Shown here one piece after another: positions 1 through 12,448 of a DNA stretch of 40,000 nt. Source of the stretch: Glandiceps talaboti (lineage: Eukaryota > Hemichordata > Enteropneusta > Spengelidae); NCBI RefSeq assembly GCF_964340395.1, contig NC_135552.1, forward strand, positions 12,427,194 through 12,467,193, given 5' to 3'. Both the position numbers and the translations under genes were made by a program. Below the pieces are notes generated by a model. That model was not told the origin of the DNA and ran no database searches. It saw only the letters and a list, made by a program, of their open reading frames with translations. The number at the start of each line of letters is the position of its first letter. Positions within the stretch are counted from its first letter, which is position 1.

Positions 1-479
1 TTTTAAGAGTATTTTTAATCTACTATAAGACTGTCATTTTAAGTCAAGGTTTTTTACAAAACCTGATCATAAACTTGGTACTATGTGGTATCAACTAGTG
101 GAAAGTAAACTGTCCTTTACACCGATCCTTGATTGAGTATTTCAGCCCATGATAATAGATTTTTAAAAATACTGATCTCGCCAAACAAGGGAATACATTT
201 TCTTTGCAGGGTTGAATTTCATACTCTCAATTAGGTGCTCTCTTGTTGCCTTACTACGCAATAATAAATAGTAACAAATTGCTGTAGAATTATCCACCTT
301 CAACAATAGAGCCAAATGTGTTGCTTCCTGGAGTTAATGATACACTTTCCAATTGGTAATTGTTTAAATTCCCATAAGACAAACTCTCTCTTAATGTCTT
401 GATAGTCTGAACCCTTACTGAGTACAAAGGCTGGCTTGTATACATTGCAAGACAATACATATGATATTGTTATTGTGAC
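1..479. other. No feature recognised
   Basis: AT-rich sequence without convincing open frames, RNA genes or repeats. Confidence 0.6.
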
Positions 480-1395
480 TCGTGTGAGTTAAAAATATCA
501 CAATATGAAAGTTCTATAAATAACAAAACAGTGAGTGCTATAGTGACATAAGTGGCAAAATTGTGAGCTCATTACATGGCAATATCCATTGAGTTCTAAA
601 TTTTTCATACATCATGGCAATATGGTGAATTCTGTGTACATATACAGCAATCTGGTGAGTTCTATAAATTATGACAATGTAGTGAGTTCTATATATTTCA
701 ATATACATTGTGTGAGTTCAAATTTTTCATACATCATGGCAATATGGTGAATTCTGTGTACATATACAGCAATCTGGTGAGTTCTATAAATTATGACAAT
801 GTAGTGAGTTCTATATATTTCAATATACATTGTGTGAGTTCAAATTTTTCATACATCATGGCAATATGGTGAATTCTGTGTACATATACAGCAATCTGGT
901 GAGTTCTATAAATTATGACAATGTAGTGAGTTCTATATATTTCAATATACATTGTGTGAGTTCAAATTTTTCATACATCATGGCAATATGGTGAATTCTG
1001 TGTACATATACAGCAATCTGGTGAGTTCTATAAATTATGACAATGTAGTGAGTTCTATATATTTCAATATACATTGTGTGAGTTCAAATTTTTCATACAT
1101 CATGGTAATATGGTGAATTCTGTGTACATATACATGTATGTAGCAATCTGGTGAGTTCTATAAATTATGACAATGTAGTGAGTTCTATATATTTCAATAT
1201 ACATATGTGAGTTCTAAATTTTCATACATCATGGCAATATGGTGAATTCTGTGTACATATACAGCAATCTGGTGAGTTCTATAAATTATGACAATATGGG
1301 GAGTTCTATATATTTCAATATACATTGTATGAGTTCAAATTTTTCATACATCATGGTAATATGGTGACTTCTGTGTACATATACAGCAATCAAAT
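480..1395. repeat. 122-bp higher-order tandem repeat made of ~30-bp monomers
   Basis: Seven copies of a unit of 122 bases run from about 590 to 1395; the same landmark recurs at 596, 719, 841, 963, 1085, 1214 and 1336. The 1085-1214 step is longer because of a small TGTATGTA-like insertion. Within each unit four parts of about 30 bases start with GTGAGTTC or GTGAATTC, so the unit is itself a tetramer. From 480 to 590 single degenerate monomers of the same kind precede the ordered array. No coding potential is evident. Confidence 0.9.
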
Positions 1396-1744
1396 GTAGT
1401 GTGTGAAAATGTATTAGAAAACAACACAAGCATGAGCAGGTAATTATTGGTAGACATGTAATAATAAGGAGAGAGAGAACCTTGGGCTTTGAAGCACTTT
1501 TTGTTTGGACTGTTATTTCCAGTTCTTCAAGATGGCACTCAAAAATTACAAGAGGGCTTGGTTGGCACCCTTGTTATGTTGCTTATTAATAAAGTTGCAT
1601 TTTGGAATGATTGAATTACTGGACCAGAGGTTTTGCTTTAGATTTCACTCACATGAAATGCTAAGTAATAAGGCTACTGGGGGATTTAATGTAGATAAGT
1701 ACATGGTATAGGCTCAGACGAATGTACAATCATGTATACAGAAA

Positions 1745-3033
1745 CAGTGAATATTAAGTTTAAGTTTAAGTTTATTTATTTTCTAAAGCGCCTTTTCTAT
1801 TTAAAATATTCAAAAGCGCTGCACATAAAATACAAAAACATAAATAAGGTGAATGCTACAAAAACAAGTATACCGTTAAGACCCTTAAAATGTCAAATGT
1901 TAAAAGGATAGTGAATGGTCATTAAAATTATAGACTGAGACATGTTATAAAAGCCTTTAAAAGTCAAATATTAAAACGAACGTAAATGACCACTAAGATA
2001 ATATAAATTTTGTACACTGAGTCAAATAGCCAAATCACAATTCATGATACATTTTAAAGAGGTGTGTTTTAAGTTTTCGTTTAAAAAGTTCAAGTTCTGA
2101 AAGGTCTTTGAGTTCATCCGGAATGGAATTCCATAGTCTAGGTCCTGAAATGGCCAGGGCACGATCATTAATCTTGTTATAAGAACGGGGAATTACAAGA
2201 TTTCTAACGGAGTTTTTGCGTAAATTATAATGAGGCTTATCAGGGCGGACAAACATGTCACGAATATAAACAGGTGCTGCGTTATTTAGAGCTTTAAAAA
2301 CTGTGAGGATAACTTTAAAATCAACTCTTGCCTTTACAGGAAGCCAGTGTAACTCAATGAGAGTTTTGGAGATACTGTCGTACTTTCTTAACCCTTTAAC
2401 CACACGTGCCGCATTATTCTGAACTCGTTGCAACCTATCAAACAAGTATTGCGACATTCCAAACATTATGGTATTCGCATAATCTAGATGTGAAGTGATT
2501 AGAGAATGAACTAATGTTTCAGTTGCGCTTTGATTTAAATATTTCCGGATCTGACGAATATTGTGTAAGTTGTGGTTCACTTTCTTGCAGATTTGATTGA
2601 CATGGCGATCCATTGATAGATTAGAGTCTAGCCATCCACCCAAATTACGTACATGGTCTATTACTTGTATTTGATCATTTCCGACTGCAATATGTTCAAT
2701 TGTAGTCTTTGCTAATTGTTGAGGTGTTCCTAAGATCATGACTTCTGTTTTGCTATCGTTTAACTTGAGTCGATGTGTTGTCATCCAGGACTGAATATCC
2801 CGTATACACCTCTCTATACACATTGTGACCTCGGTTTGATCACTTATCCTGGGCTTGAACATCTTTACTAGTTGTGTGTCATCTGCGTAACCATGAGAAG
2901 TTATCATATGTTTGTTAATGACGTGAAATAGTGTACTGGAATAGGCTGTGAAAAGAACTGGACCGAGACAAGACCCTTGTGGGACTCCGAACTTCATTTG
3001 AACACTCTCAGATGTACTGCCAGTACTAATATT
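1745..3033 (-). mobile_element. 5'-truncated non-LTR retrotransposon (CR1/L2/Jockey-like)
   Basis: The minus strand from 3033 to 2035 encodes the C-terminal half of a reverse transcriptase of the LINE type, about 333 aa. It has the finger/palm motif GVPQGSCLGPVLF, the catalytic SHGYADDTQL (two metal-binding Asp), the LNDSKTEVMILG motif, the NLGGWLDSNLSM block, and the C-terminal LFKRKLKTHLFKM that closes such ORFs. In this frame a TAG stands at 3036-3034, and the endonuclease and the earlier reverse transcriptase motifs are absent, so the copy is truncated at its 5' end as usual for target-primed insertion. The rest of the frame is uninterrupted, so the insertion is probably fairly young. Below 2035 is a 3' UTR that ends in short tandem AAACTT units (plus strand 1756-1778), as in L2-type tails. 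No target-site duplication was found. The clade is not certain. Confidence 0.85.
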
Positions 3034-3039
3034 CTAAAG

Positions 3040-4758
3040 TACTGCCAAGTAAATTACATTCTGTTAGTATGAGTAGAATTGATTATATGTAACACTGACC
3101 TGTGTTCTGTCTGACATTTACACAATGTGAGGACTACTCTAGTACTATACTGTGTAAGTTCAGATAAGGTAAAAAAAAAAAGACATATGATATGAGATGC
3201 CTTGTTATGATGATCGAGTCAGGAAACAGGTATTCGTGAAGCCTCTTGTTTCATAGGTAAAATTTTGTTACTGTATCAACATATAAAGTTCCAGTGATTA
3301 CTTACGTTGGTGTGCCATGGTATTTTCACTGCAAGGCAATACTGAAAATATTATTGCATACCTGTATGCAAATAAGTATGCAAGTGTTCCATGATATATA
3401 CAAAATAATGTGAAGACATGGTTAAATTTTAATGAAATTTGTTGTTCTGAGTAGACATAAATCACAACAACAGAACCCTATGATGAATGTAACAGGTGTC
3501 AGTATAGACACTCAGGGTGTATATGCACTGAGTACAAATGCACACCATGTCACATGTCACAGGACTCTGTCATATTATGGCTGAATGATGACAGCATGTA
3601 TGCATTCATACCTAGTGCAAGTCAGGTGGAGAAATTTTGAATGAAAATGAATAATTAAATGAATTATGAATAATTAAAATATTAAATTCTGTGGGTTTTT
3701 TTCAAAATTAGCACATAGGTGTGATACCACCAAACCAATGATATAAACAAGAAGTTGTTACTTAAACCTTTTCACTCTACTATCCTACATGTATTATACT
3801 TCTATGTGTAAATAGCCAACAAGAATTAGACTTACATACGTGTACATGTAAATGCTTATACATGTATGCAGACATAAATAGACTATGAAGTTTACTCATG
3901 ATCTGATGATGATTGTGGCAAATGTGCAATTGTCATGAACAGACCACTAGTAGTTCACAGTAATGCATCCGTACATGTCATAAAAGTTGTTCTGCTCTTG
4001 CAAAACACTTCTAGAGTTAAACATTTTTGGAAATGAATCGGTTTTTGGGGTTTTTTTTTTCACTGATCAGCATCATCAGGGGTGTACAACAACCTCCTGA
4101 GAATTTTTTTCTCAGTGCATACAATACATTATACAAATTTTTTTTTTTACTCTTTTCACTAATTTATAACTATGAACCCATATCCCATAAACATTCACTT
4201 TGCCCTTCTTGTTTGTACGTTGGTCAGAACACTTGACAAACAGACACCATTTTAACAATTGCCATACAAGATGTTACCTCACCAACTTATCTTAAAATTC
4301 TCGCCATGAGTTCACAACAAAATGTAACCTATTCTACTGGGGACACATTTGTTTGCAGGCAGCTAATAGTTTCATCACACTAATTAGCTAAAATGTAAGT
4401 GTCAAATGAAATTGTGGCATAATAAATCATCCAGTGGTCAAAGTACAAGTGTCTTATTAAGCTGATTAACTTCCTCTATTCACACATAATATTATAAAAC
4501 TACCATATTGGTGCCAGTTCTCAATCAACATTGGTTATGCAAACACAACGTATTGCAAATAAATGTCTATTGTTTTATTTATCAGCCCATTTCTTGCATA
4601 TATACTGAGAATTATATGTACACTGAGTTCCCATGGGACCCTGTTCCTTGGTCCATAATATTCTAAATGAATGTGGTATTATAATAATATATTTTATTGA
4701 TTGATTTCATCCACATTTTCATCATTGTATTCATTTATTCACCTGCTTACTTGTTTAC

Positions 4759-4759
<1 letters not shown>
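3040..4759. other. No gene recognised
   Basis: AT-rich. The 4027-4236 open frame depends on T tracts and looks non-coding. A short CTGATCAGCATCATCAGGGG-like string near 4063 resembles one near 10910 and may be a fragment of an interspersed repeat. Confidence 0.5.

Positions 4760-4804
<45 letters not shown>
4760..4804. repeat. (ATTG)n microsatellite
   Basis: About eleven ATTG/GATT tetranucleotides in a row, followed by a run of related TTTG units to about 4828. Confidence 0.95.
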
Positions 4805-4806
<2 letters not shown>

Positions 4807-5208
4807 TGTTTATTTGTTTGTTTGTTTACAGCACAATACTCAATGCCAATTTCTTGAATTCCATGGATATTTCTTTATGGTTCATTCCATAAACACTGAG
4901 TATGATTGAAAGAGGAAGACAGAACACCTGGAGAAAATCTATTGTTTAGTAGTACTACCCGGTAGTAGCAGCCAATCTCACAAGCCAGAGCAAGTTTCCT
5001 TTCACTGACCCAATGGACATCCTGGATGGTGCCAGAAGGAGGTTTGTGGTTTTATGACAAGAAGTAACATCAGACTAGACAAGTCCTTTTTACCTATAGC
5101 CATCGTAAAACAGATGACATCAAGTCAGTACGAATTGAAATTAGAAGAAATTGACTAAACAAACCATTTTGACTTTATACACTGTTGAGGTGTAATCGCC
5201 ACATGGTA

Positions 5209-5400
5209 CACCTAGTCTAGTCCCTATACGTGCTACGATAATCTCGATCATCTCCACCATATAGTCAAATGGAATTCTCTAGAACAGCATTCCGTTCTTA
5301 CCACCAACAGCATTAGTTTATGCTATTGGAGCATTGATATAAACATGATGACGTTATCACATCCTCACGTGACTTACTTTCAAACTGGAGGTTGAGTTTG
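5209..5400 (-). mobile_element. Fragment of MITE-like family 2 (inverted relative to the other copies)
   Basis: The left part (CTAGTCTAGTCCCTATACGT, from about 5209) resembles the left end at 38628. The right part, read on the minus strand, carries CACGTG followed by ACGTCATCATG, the core shared with the copies at 20346-20698 and 38626-38988. The far end was not found, so the copy is probably truncated. Divergence is high and the borders are approximate. Confidence 0.5.
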
Positions 5401-6138
5401 AAGTAAACTGAATGGAGATGGATGGATTAATACTGACATGTCCTGCCCACCCTTTCTCAAGCTGGAGATTTTGCTAGATTTTTCGTAAAATTTGTCCTTT
5501 TCACTATACATGGAGAGAGAAGAGATAGTAGAAAAACGAATGACTACGCGTATAGTAACTAAACTATGGTAAAACCATATGACACCTAGTTAGACAAGTA
5601 TGGAATTCAAACTGTCATCAATCCTGACTATAGAATAGTAACTAATTCAACCATTCAGTCACCTATTGACAACCTCATCTAAAATCAATGCCACATTGTA
5701 TAATACGTAAAAAACGTACTGGTATAGCATTTGATTTCCTAAAATACCCTGCAGGACAGCATGAAATTTCAGGGTGCTGACAATTACACAAATTAACAGC
5801 ATAAGAATAGAGACATTGGTATATAAAGGATTTGAAATTTAACACATTATAATGTAAATAGCATGCAATAATTGCACATTAGTATGATTACACTGATGAA
5901 TACGACTAAATTATCCAATAAAAAAGTCTATTCGCGTCAATAGGTGACTTTTATATGACATAATTGCATTTCAGAAACTTGATGACAATTTTTAATAATT
6001 ACAATGTTCATGATCAAATTATACCAATTATTAGCCATGATTACACCTTGCAGGGAAGCTAATATGACGGAGTGCAACTTCTAGCCTTCGCAGGGAATCT
6101 ACATCTACTATAATGGTGGAATGCATAATTATGTGAAG

Positions 6139-6158
6139 ACACACAGACACAGACACAC

Positions 6159-6191
<33 letters not shown>
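6139..6191. repeat. (CA)n microsatellite
   Basis: CA dinucleotides with a few G interruptions at the 5' side; translations of it on either strand are meaningless Thr/His or Cys/Val repeats. Confidence 0.95.
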
Positions 6192-6399
6192 GATAGATAC
6201 ACAGTATCAGTAATTACTGATACTATATCGGTAACTATGACGCAGTAAAGAAAGATGTTCAAGAGATAGGTCACTGGCAGAGTTTGGTAAAAGATAACTA
6301 CAGAATACTTGGGTAATTTCTAGGAATACTAGATCATAGAAAGAAGCTATTTTAGCAAACACTGTAATGTTAAAAGAAATTATTAAAGGTAAAATCCAG

Positions 6400-6627
6400 T
6401 ATTTCTGCTATTAGTACATTTGCATTGGTTATTGCTATCAATTTTTACATGATTGTGGTGATAAAATAGCACCTCTGTAACTTACTCAACATTGGGATCT
6501 TATAAAGAAGCCCTATAGAACTATCGAACTTATTGGACATTTTAGGGGATTTCCTGCATGGGTTCATGGGAAAACCTCTGTTGATGACATCACATTTTGT
6601 ACACTAGTTCTTTGTCTTGACAAATAA
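6400..6627 (+). mobile_element. MITE-like interspersed repeat family 1, copy A
   Basis: Alignable by eye with 9474-9680 and 26926-27165. Shared blocks include TTAGTACATTTGCATTGGTT (near 6411), ATAAAGAAGCCCTA (near 6502), GGGATTTCCTGCATGGGTT (near 6545) and GATGACATCACATTTTGT (near 6584). No coding capacity. The 52-bp terminal inverted repeat seen in copy B is not evident at the right end here. Confidence 0.65.
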
Positions 6628-6773
6628 AAAGCTACTAGCTTCAATGTCATATTTAGCATTTGACCTTGCACGTAAAGGTCAAGGTCAATACACTCTGTTC
6701 ATTAGGGCATAAGATCTGAAGAAAAAAAACATGCTGGACATTTAAATCAATCCATCTTTAGCTTTAAATTACT

Positions 6774-7745
6774 ATGCCACAGCTACAGTGATAAGAGTAA
6801 CTGGGCATAATGAAGACAATGCCACAGCTCCAATGATATGAGTTAACGGACATGATGAAGACTATGCCACAGCTCCAATGATAATGAGTTAATGGACATG
6901 ATGAAGACAATGCCACAGCTCCAGTGATAAGAGTAACTGGACATGATGAAGACAATGCGAAGCTCCAATGATATGAGTTAATGGACATGATGAAGACAAT
7001 GCCACAGCTCCAATGATATGAGTTTAATGGACATGATGAAGACAATGCCACAGCTCCAGTGATATGAGTAACCGGGCATGATGAAGACAATGCCACAGCT
7101 CCAATGATGTGAGTTAAAGGACATGATGAAGACAATGCCACAGCTCCAATGATAGGACATGATGAAGACAATGCCACAGCTCCAATGATATGAGTTAATG
7201 GACATGATGAAGACAATGCCACAGCTCCAATGATAGGATATGATGAAGACAATGCCACAGCTCCAATGATAATGAGTTAATGGACATGAAGACAATGCCA
7301 CAGCTCCAATGATGTGAGTTAACGGACATGATGAAGACAATGCCACAGCTTCAATGATATGAGTAACCGGGCATGATGAAGACAATACCACAGCTCCAGT
7401 GATATGAGTGAATAGGCATGATGAAGACAATGCCACAGCTTCAATGATATGAATAACCGGGCATGATGAAGACAATACCACAGCTCCAGTGATATGAGTT
7501 AACAGACATGATGAAGACAATGCCACAGCTCCAGTGATATGAGTTAACAGACATGATGAAGACAATGCCACAGCTCCAGTGATATGAGTTAACAGACATG
7601 ATGAAGACAATGCCACAGCTCCAGTGATATGAGTTAACAGACATGATGAAGACAATGCCACAGCTTCAATGATATGAATTAACGGACATGATGAAGACAA
7701 TGCCACAGCTCCAATAACATGAGTGAGTGGGCATGATGAAGAAAA
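6774..7745. repeat. 45-bp minisatellite, about 22 copies
   Basis: The unit contains GCCACAGCTCCAGTGATATG followed by AGTTAACAGACATGATGAAGACAAT-like sequence. I count 22 CACAGCT landmarks from 6778 to 7707. Copies from about 7480 to 7660 are nearly identical at exactly 45 bases; others carry small deletions or single-base changes, including three short copies that lack the GAGTTAA part. Because 45 is a multiple of three, the minus strand stays open for long stretches as a 15-residue repeat; I read this as a by-product of the period, not as a gene. Confidence 0.92.
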
Positions 7746-8429
7746 ATTGTGTTATTCTATAGAAATAATTGTTCTAAATGATCAATTATTCAATACTTTG
7801 GATTGTTGCAAACAATTTGATTGTAATATAGAACATCAGAACACATCCTGGTTGCGGGAAAGTTAAACTGCCCTACATGCAGCTGCACATTCAGACAAGG
7901 ATTTAATGTGAGTGTTTTCATACTAAATTAGGCATGCAATATACATGAAGAAAATGGTGATTAAGGCCAATAAGGGATTACCAGGACAGTGACATGAGCT
8001 ACTTGGAAGATAGAAATCTAGCTACTTCAGCATTTTCATCCCTGCAGTGCTCCAGGATACACCAACATGCTTTGCACTATAAATGTTTGAATTTTTGGCA
8101 GTTCATAATGTTCACGTTAATGTTAAATGTAAAAATACTTATAATACATAAATTTGTATAATTTCCGAAAAAATTTGTCACATATTTCTCATCCCATATA
8201 GGACACAAACGTGTATTTGTCAAGCATTATTTCGATTTGTCATATCCTACTCTGGAATTTGGAAAACACTCAACATTTTGTAAAATAACATGCATACAGG
8301 TCGATTATACATTTTGTTCAAAATTTAATCGGTTTTTGACATGACCATACAGAATATGCATGGAAAACTTCATTGGCTTGCATTTGAACCAATGATTTTT
8401 GACATGATGATGACTACAGGCAGGCAGAC

Positions 8430-8491
<62 letters not shown>

Positions 8492-9473
8492 CAAACAGAC
8501 AGACAGACAAGACAGACAGCACCAAAACACAAGCATCTGTTTGGGAGCTAAATATTCAAGCAATCCAACATAGTTCATGAATCCATGTACATGCATAAAG
8601 CCCAAAAAATTGTATGTTTGACTATTGGAATTCTTCATTTTAATATCCTGGTGTCTATAGCCTGGAATACAGAAAAGTTCAAGACACTTTTAGTCTTTCT
8701 CTAGTTCAGACTTGGCGATCTGGCTTGACAATGAATCCTTTTACCAGATTGTAGCCAGTCTGTCAAGTCAATATGTCCAATATGTCATGCCACTGTCAGA
8801 TACTAGATAGCCAGGTCTCTGGGTTGTAATAGTCTTTCTCCTTATGAGACAACCCTTGGGAAAGCTGAGACATCAAACAATGATATCAGTTATAGCTCAC
8901 AGATTGGCATAGATTCTAGATGTACATCTGTACCTATGGAGGACATTCAGTATTACTACTGGCACTATACGCTTCTCTAATGCAAACCTGCAATATATAG
9001 TTCTCATTTTGAATGCTATTTTTACCGTTTTAAATTGCCTATGAGTAGGTGTAGAGATAATGACAACATTTAGTACTGTATTATCTGTGCAATCCATATG
9101 CTTGGTATTAAGAATTTGAAGCAGTGAATACCACACATTGTTGCTGTGGATCATTTACTTCTCAACGATAACTAGAGGCAGGGAGGAGTACCTTGCACTA
9201 TCAAAGGTCTGTTTGTTGGATATAAATACAACCCAACCATATGATTCTGATTCTATGCTTCAGTAGAGATATTTGTCTGTTAGATAATAGATACTGCAAC
9301 ACTGGAAATTGGGCATACAGTTTGAATTCCGCTCAATTACATGTTAGTCCAGATGCAGGTTTTTACTGCAGAGAATATTAGAGAGAATGGATTAGTGGTT
9401 AATCACATAAGTGCATGCAAGTTACCTGAGATAAATTAGAATGGCTTATTTGTGTTCCTCAGTTACAAGAAAT
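7746..9473. other. No gene recognised apart from the (CAGA)n tract
   Basis: AT-rich non-coding sequence; the small minus-strand frame at 8897-9154 has no splice or homology support. Confidence 0.5.
8425..8519. repeat. (CAGA)n microsatellite
   Basis: About 22 CAGA/GACA tetranucleotides, interrupted near 8489-8496 and 8509. Confidence 0.95.
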
Positions 9474-9784
9474 GTCAGACTTATTTTTGCCTTTAGTACA
9501 TTTATATTGATTATTGCTGTCAACTTGTACATGATGATGATAAAATAGTAACTTATTGAACTTTCAAGTCTTTTAAAGAAGTCCTACTGCACTTGACATG
9601 TGTTTAGCCATTTGCAGGGTTTCTTGCAAGGGTTTACAGGAAACAACAATCTCTTTGTCTTTGTCACACTCTTTGTATTTGTCCAAAGAAAGAGATAAAT
9701 TACCAAGGTACTTTATCCCCCAAATCTATGTAAATTGACAGCAGTAATCAATACAAGTGTACTGAAGGCAGAAATAAGTCTGAC
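9474..9784. mobile_element. MITE-like element of family 1 with ~52-bp terminal inverted repeats (copy B)
   Basis: The left end 9474-9526 (GTCAGACTTATTTTTGCCTT, continuing to GCTGTCAACTT) is the inverse of 9733-9784 (TTGACAGCAGTAATCAATAC, ending AAATAAGTCTGAC) with few mismatches. The body between them shares blocks with copies at 6400 and 26926. About 311 bases, no open frame, so it would be a non-autonomous DNA element. The right inverted repeat is also the first unit of the adjoining 67-bp array, so the true right border is blurred. Confidence 0.65.
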
Positions 9785-10594
9785 TGAACTTTTTCTTTAA
9801 GTTGACATCAGTAATCAATACAAGTGTACTGAAGGCAGAAATAAGTCTGACTGAACTTTTCCTTTAAGTTGACAGCAGTAATCAATACAAGTGTACTGAA
9901 GGCAGAAATAAATCTGACTGAACTTTTCCTTTAAGTTGACAGCAGTAATCAATACAAGTGTACTGAAGGCAGAAATAAGTCTGACTGAACTTTTCCTTTA
10001 AGTTGACAGCAGTAATCAATACAAGTGTACTGAAGGCAGAAATAAGTCTGACTGAACTTTTCCTTTAAGTTGACAGCAGTAATCAATACAAGTGTACTGA
10101 AGGCAGAAATAAGTCTGACTGAACTTTTCCTTTAAGTTGACAGCAGTAATCAATACAAGTGTACTGAAGGCAGAAATAAGTCTGACTGAACTTTTCCTTT
10201 AAGTTGACAGCAGTAATCAATACAAGTGTACTGAAGGCAGAAATAAGTCTGACTGAACTGTTCCTTTAAGTTGATAGCAGTAATCAATACAAGTGTACTG
10301 AAGGCAGAAATAAGTCTGACTGAACTGTTCCTTTAAGTTGATAGCAGTAATCAATACAAGTGTACTGAAGGCAGAAATAAGTCTGACTGAACTGTTCCTT
10401 TAAGTTGATAGCAGTAATCAATACAAGTGTACTGAAGGCAGAAATAAGTCTGACTGAACTTTTCCTTTAAGTTGATAGCAGTAATCAATACAAGTGTACT
10501 GAAGGCAGAAATAAGTCTGACTGAACTGTTCCTTTAAGTTGATAGCAGTAATCAATACAAGTGTACTGAAGGCAGAAATAAGTCTGACTGAAAA
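9733..10594. repeat. 67-bp minisatellite, 13 copies
   Basis: The landmark GCAGTAATCAATACAAG recurs every 67 bases: 9741, 9808, 9875 and so on to 10545. Copies are nearly identical. Variants are blocked: a linker with GACAGCAG in the first eight units and GATAGCAG in the last five, with ACTGTTCC replacing ACTTTTCC mostly in the latter. This suggests expansion in steps. The unit equals the right inverted repeat of the MITE-like element at 9474-9784 plus a short linker. Confidence 0.93.
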
Positions 10595-12448
10595 GAAAAC
10601 ACCATGCTCAAGATTGTTTTCATTTGTGTGGTAAAGTGATTATGAAAGTTATGATAAACCTTCTTCAAAGAAAGTGAATGTGGGTGTTTAAAACGGCCAT
10701 TCACTGATTGAAGCTGTTTTTGTCATGTTCTTTCAATTTCATACTTTATTTCAAAGTTTGTCCTTCCAGAAAGAAAACAACTATACTTTCAAAATTAATG
10801 AGAATCACATCCACTAATTCAATGAACAGAAACTAGACTAATCTTAGCAATGAAACTTGCTACTCACAGAGTCAAAAGATTTCTTGAAAACAAATCTCAA
10901 ATTTTTGCTGACATCTCATCAGCATCGTGAGGGGTGCTACAAGCTTATTATAATAATCTCTTAATACCCAATTCACTTAATCAAATGAGTGCTTTATTTG
11001 CTCAGTTGATTTAAAATATAGAGGCAGGAAATAAACTGGTTAATGATATTAGTTCTATGTAAATTACCTGAAATGATGTCTATTATTTAGTTCTACTAGC
11101 ACACCAAGTATTTATAGTATGACTACACTTTGATTACTGTCCCACTATTGTTCATTCTGTATGTCATTTCTTATTTTTTGCTTGTGTACACATTTTCATT
11201 TTCAACTTGTATATTATCACCAAGCATAAAATAAAGGGATAGCAGTTGGAATTGAGTCCTTTAATTATATAGAGGCAGAATTCTGCATGCAGGTCTTCTT
11301 TAATATTTGCGGAGTCACTATAGTTGAATGGTTCAAGTGGCTGGCTTAAAATCTATGGGTTCTTGCAAGTTCGCACCTCATGCGTTGTAGTACTGCCAGA
11401 CAAGCCTGCTGTACAATTGGGGACCTGGTAGGATAGAGGTTGTTATGTGAATGTCTTAGTCCAGCGCACCCCTTACAGGGTATGTAATGTAATACTTCCT
11501 AGTGAGTTAAGGAAATATGATGCTAGCTAGGTCACTGTGACATTAATAGGTCTGTGCCAGCTGGAGCAATAATCATATAGAGCCATGAGTATGATCATGA
11601 CATTCATTGTAAAGGTACAATGTACATATACTTTAAAATTATGTACATGTATCACTACCATAAACACCTTAACCATGTACTTCAACTTAAACTGTGTCAA
11701 ACAATTTATTTTTTAGCCATAATTGACAACAAAAGCAGCTTAAATCGGTGACTATTAAAGTTCACACCTCACTATTTTTTCGAGAAGCTTGAATTGAAAA
11801 CAATTTATTTTTGCCCCTAAAGCATTTTCAGACTCTACCCTTTATGACAACATAATGGAAGACACCTGCAAGACTAATAGAAATAGGTTGCATAATGATT
11901 CATAGGGTGAATAACACATGATACTGTAAAATGCATTATTCACAAGCTATGTATTAGATTTATTTCTAAGAATAGAAGCCTGCTGTCTATTGCAATTTCA
12001 TTTATATTAATTTGAAAAGAAAATTTAATGGAAAGTCGTGGGGAAAGGGTGTGATATAATCTTGTTACATGATAATGTACTGCTGAAAGAAATGAATCAG
12101 CCAAAGGAAATTCTTTGCAATGATAATTCATTCTCTCGTATTTGAGCATGTTACATGTAGTGCTTTGGATAAGTAGGTAAAATTTACATGTGTTACTCAA
12201 TCATTTTTTCCAAGGCTCTTCACCATAACTATGGTAACTGCATTGTGGAAACTGATATTTCTTTATTTCTTCACAAATTTTCCCTTCTCTGTTACAAAGT
12301 AAATATCATTCTCAGTACGTGTGAGAATAAATTTCATAATTTGAAATGATGTGAAATGCAGTGTAAATTGACACACAAATTCCATGTAATGGATCATGGC
12401 GCTTGATAATACATTGTGTTTTTGCAAGGACCATCCTTCTTTTGACAT
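10595..12448. other. No gene recognised apart from the SINE candidate
   Basis: AT-rich; minus-strand frames at 11940-12200 and 12263-12448 show no domain or flanking splice sites. Confidence 0.5.
11311..11500 (+). mobile_element. tRNA-derived SINE candidate
   Basis: A polymerase III A-box-like TGGTTCAAGTGG (11329-11340) is followed 40 bases later by a B-box-like GTTCGCACC (11369-11377), a spacing close to that of tRNA genes. No complete cloverleaf could be drawn, and the sequence continues into an unrelated ~120-base body, as in SINEs rather than functional tRNA genes. No second copy was seen in the window. Confidence 0.4.

Noticed and set aside
480-1395. CRISPR array
   Set aside because: The repeats are contiguous without unique spacers and the genome is eukaryotic; the same applies to the arrays at 6774, 9733 and 35605.
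6764-7706. Long minus-strand frames across the 45-bp array read as a repeat protein
   Set aside because: The period is divisible by three, all frames stay open in stretches, and units with deletions break the frame; no start, splice or signal evidence.
11311-11390. Functional tRNA gene
   Set aside because: A- and B-box-like motifs are present, but the stems of a cloverleaf do not pair; a SINE is more likely.
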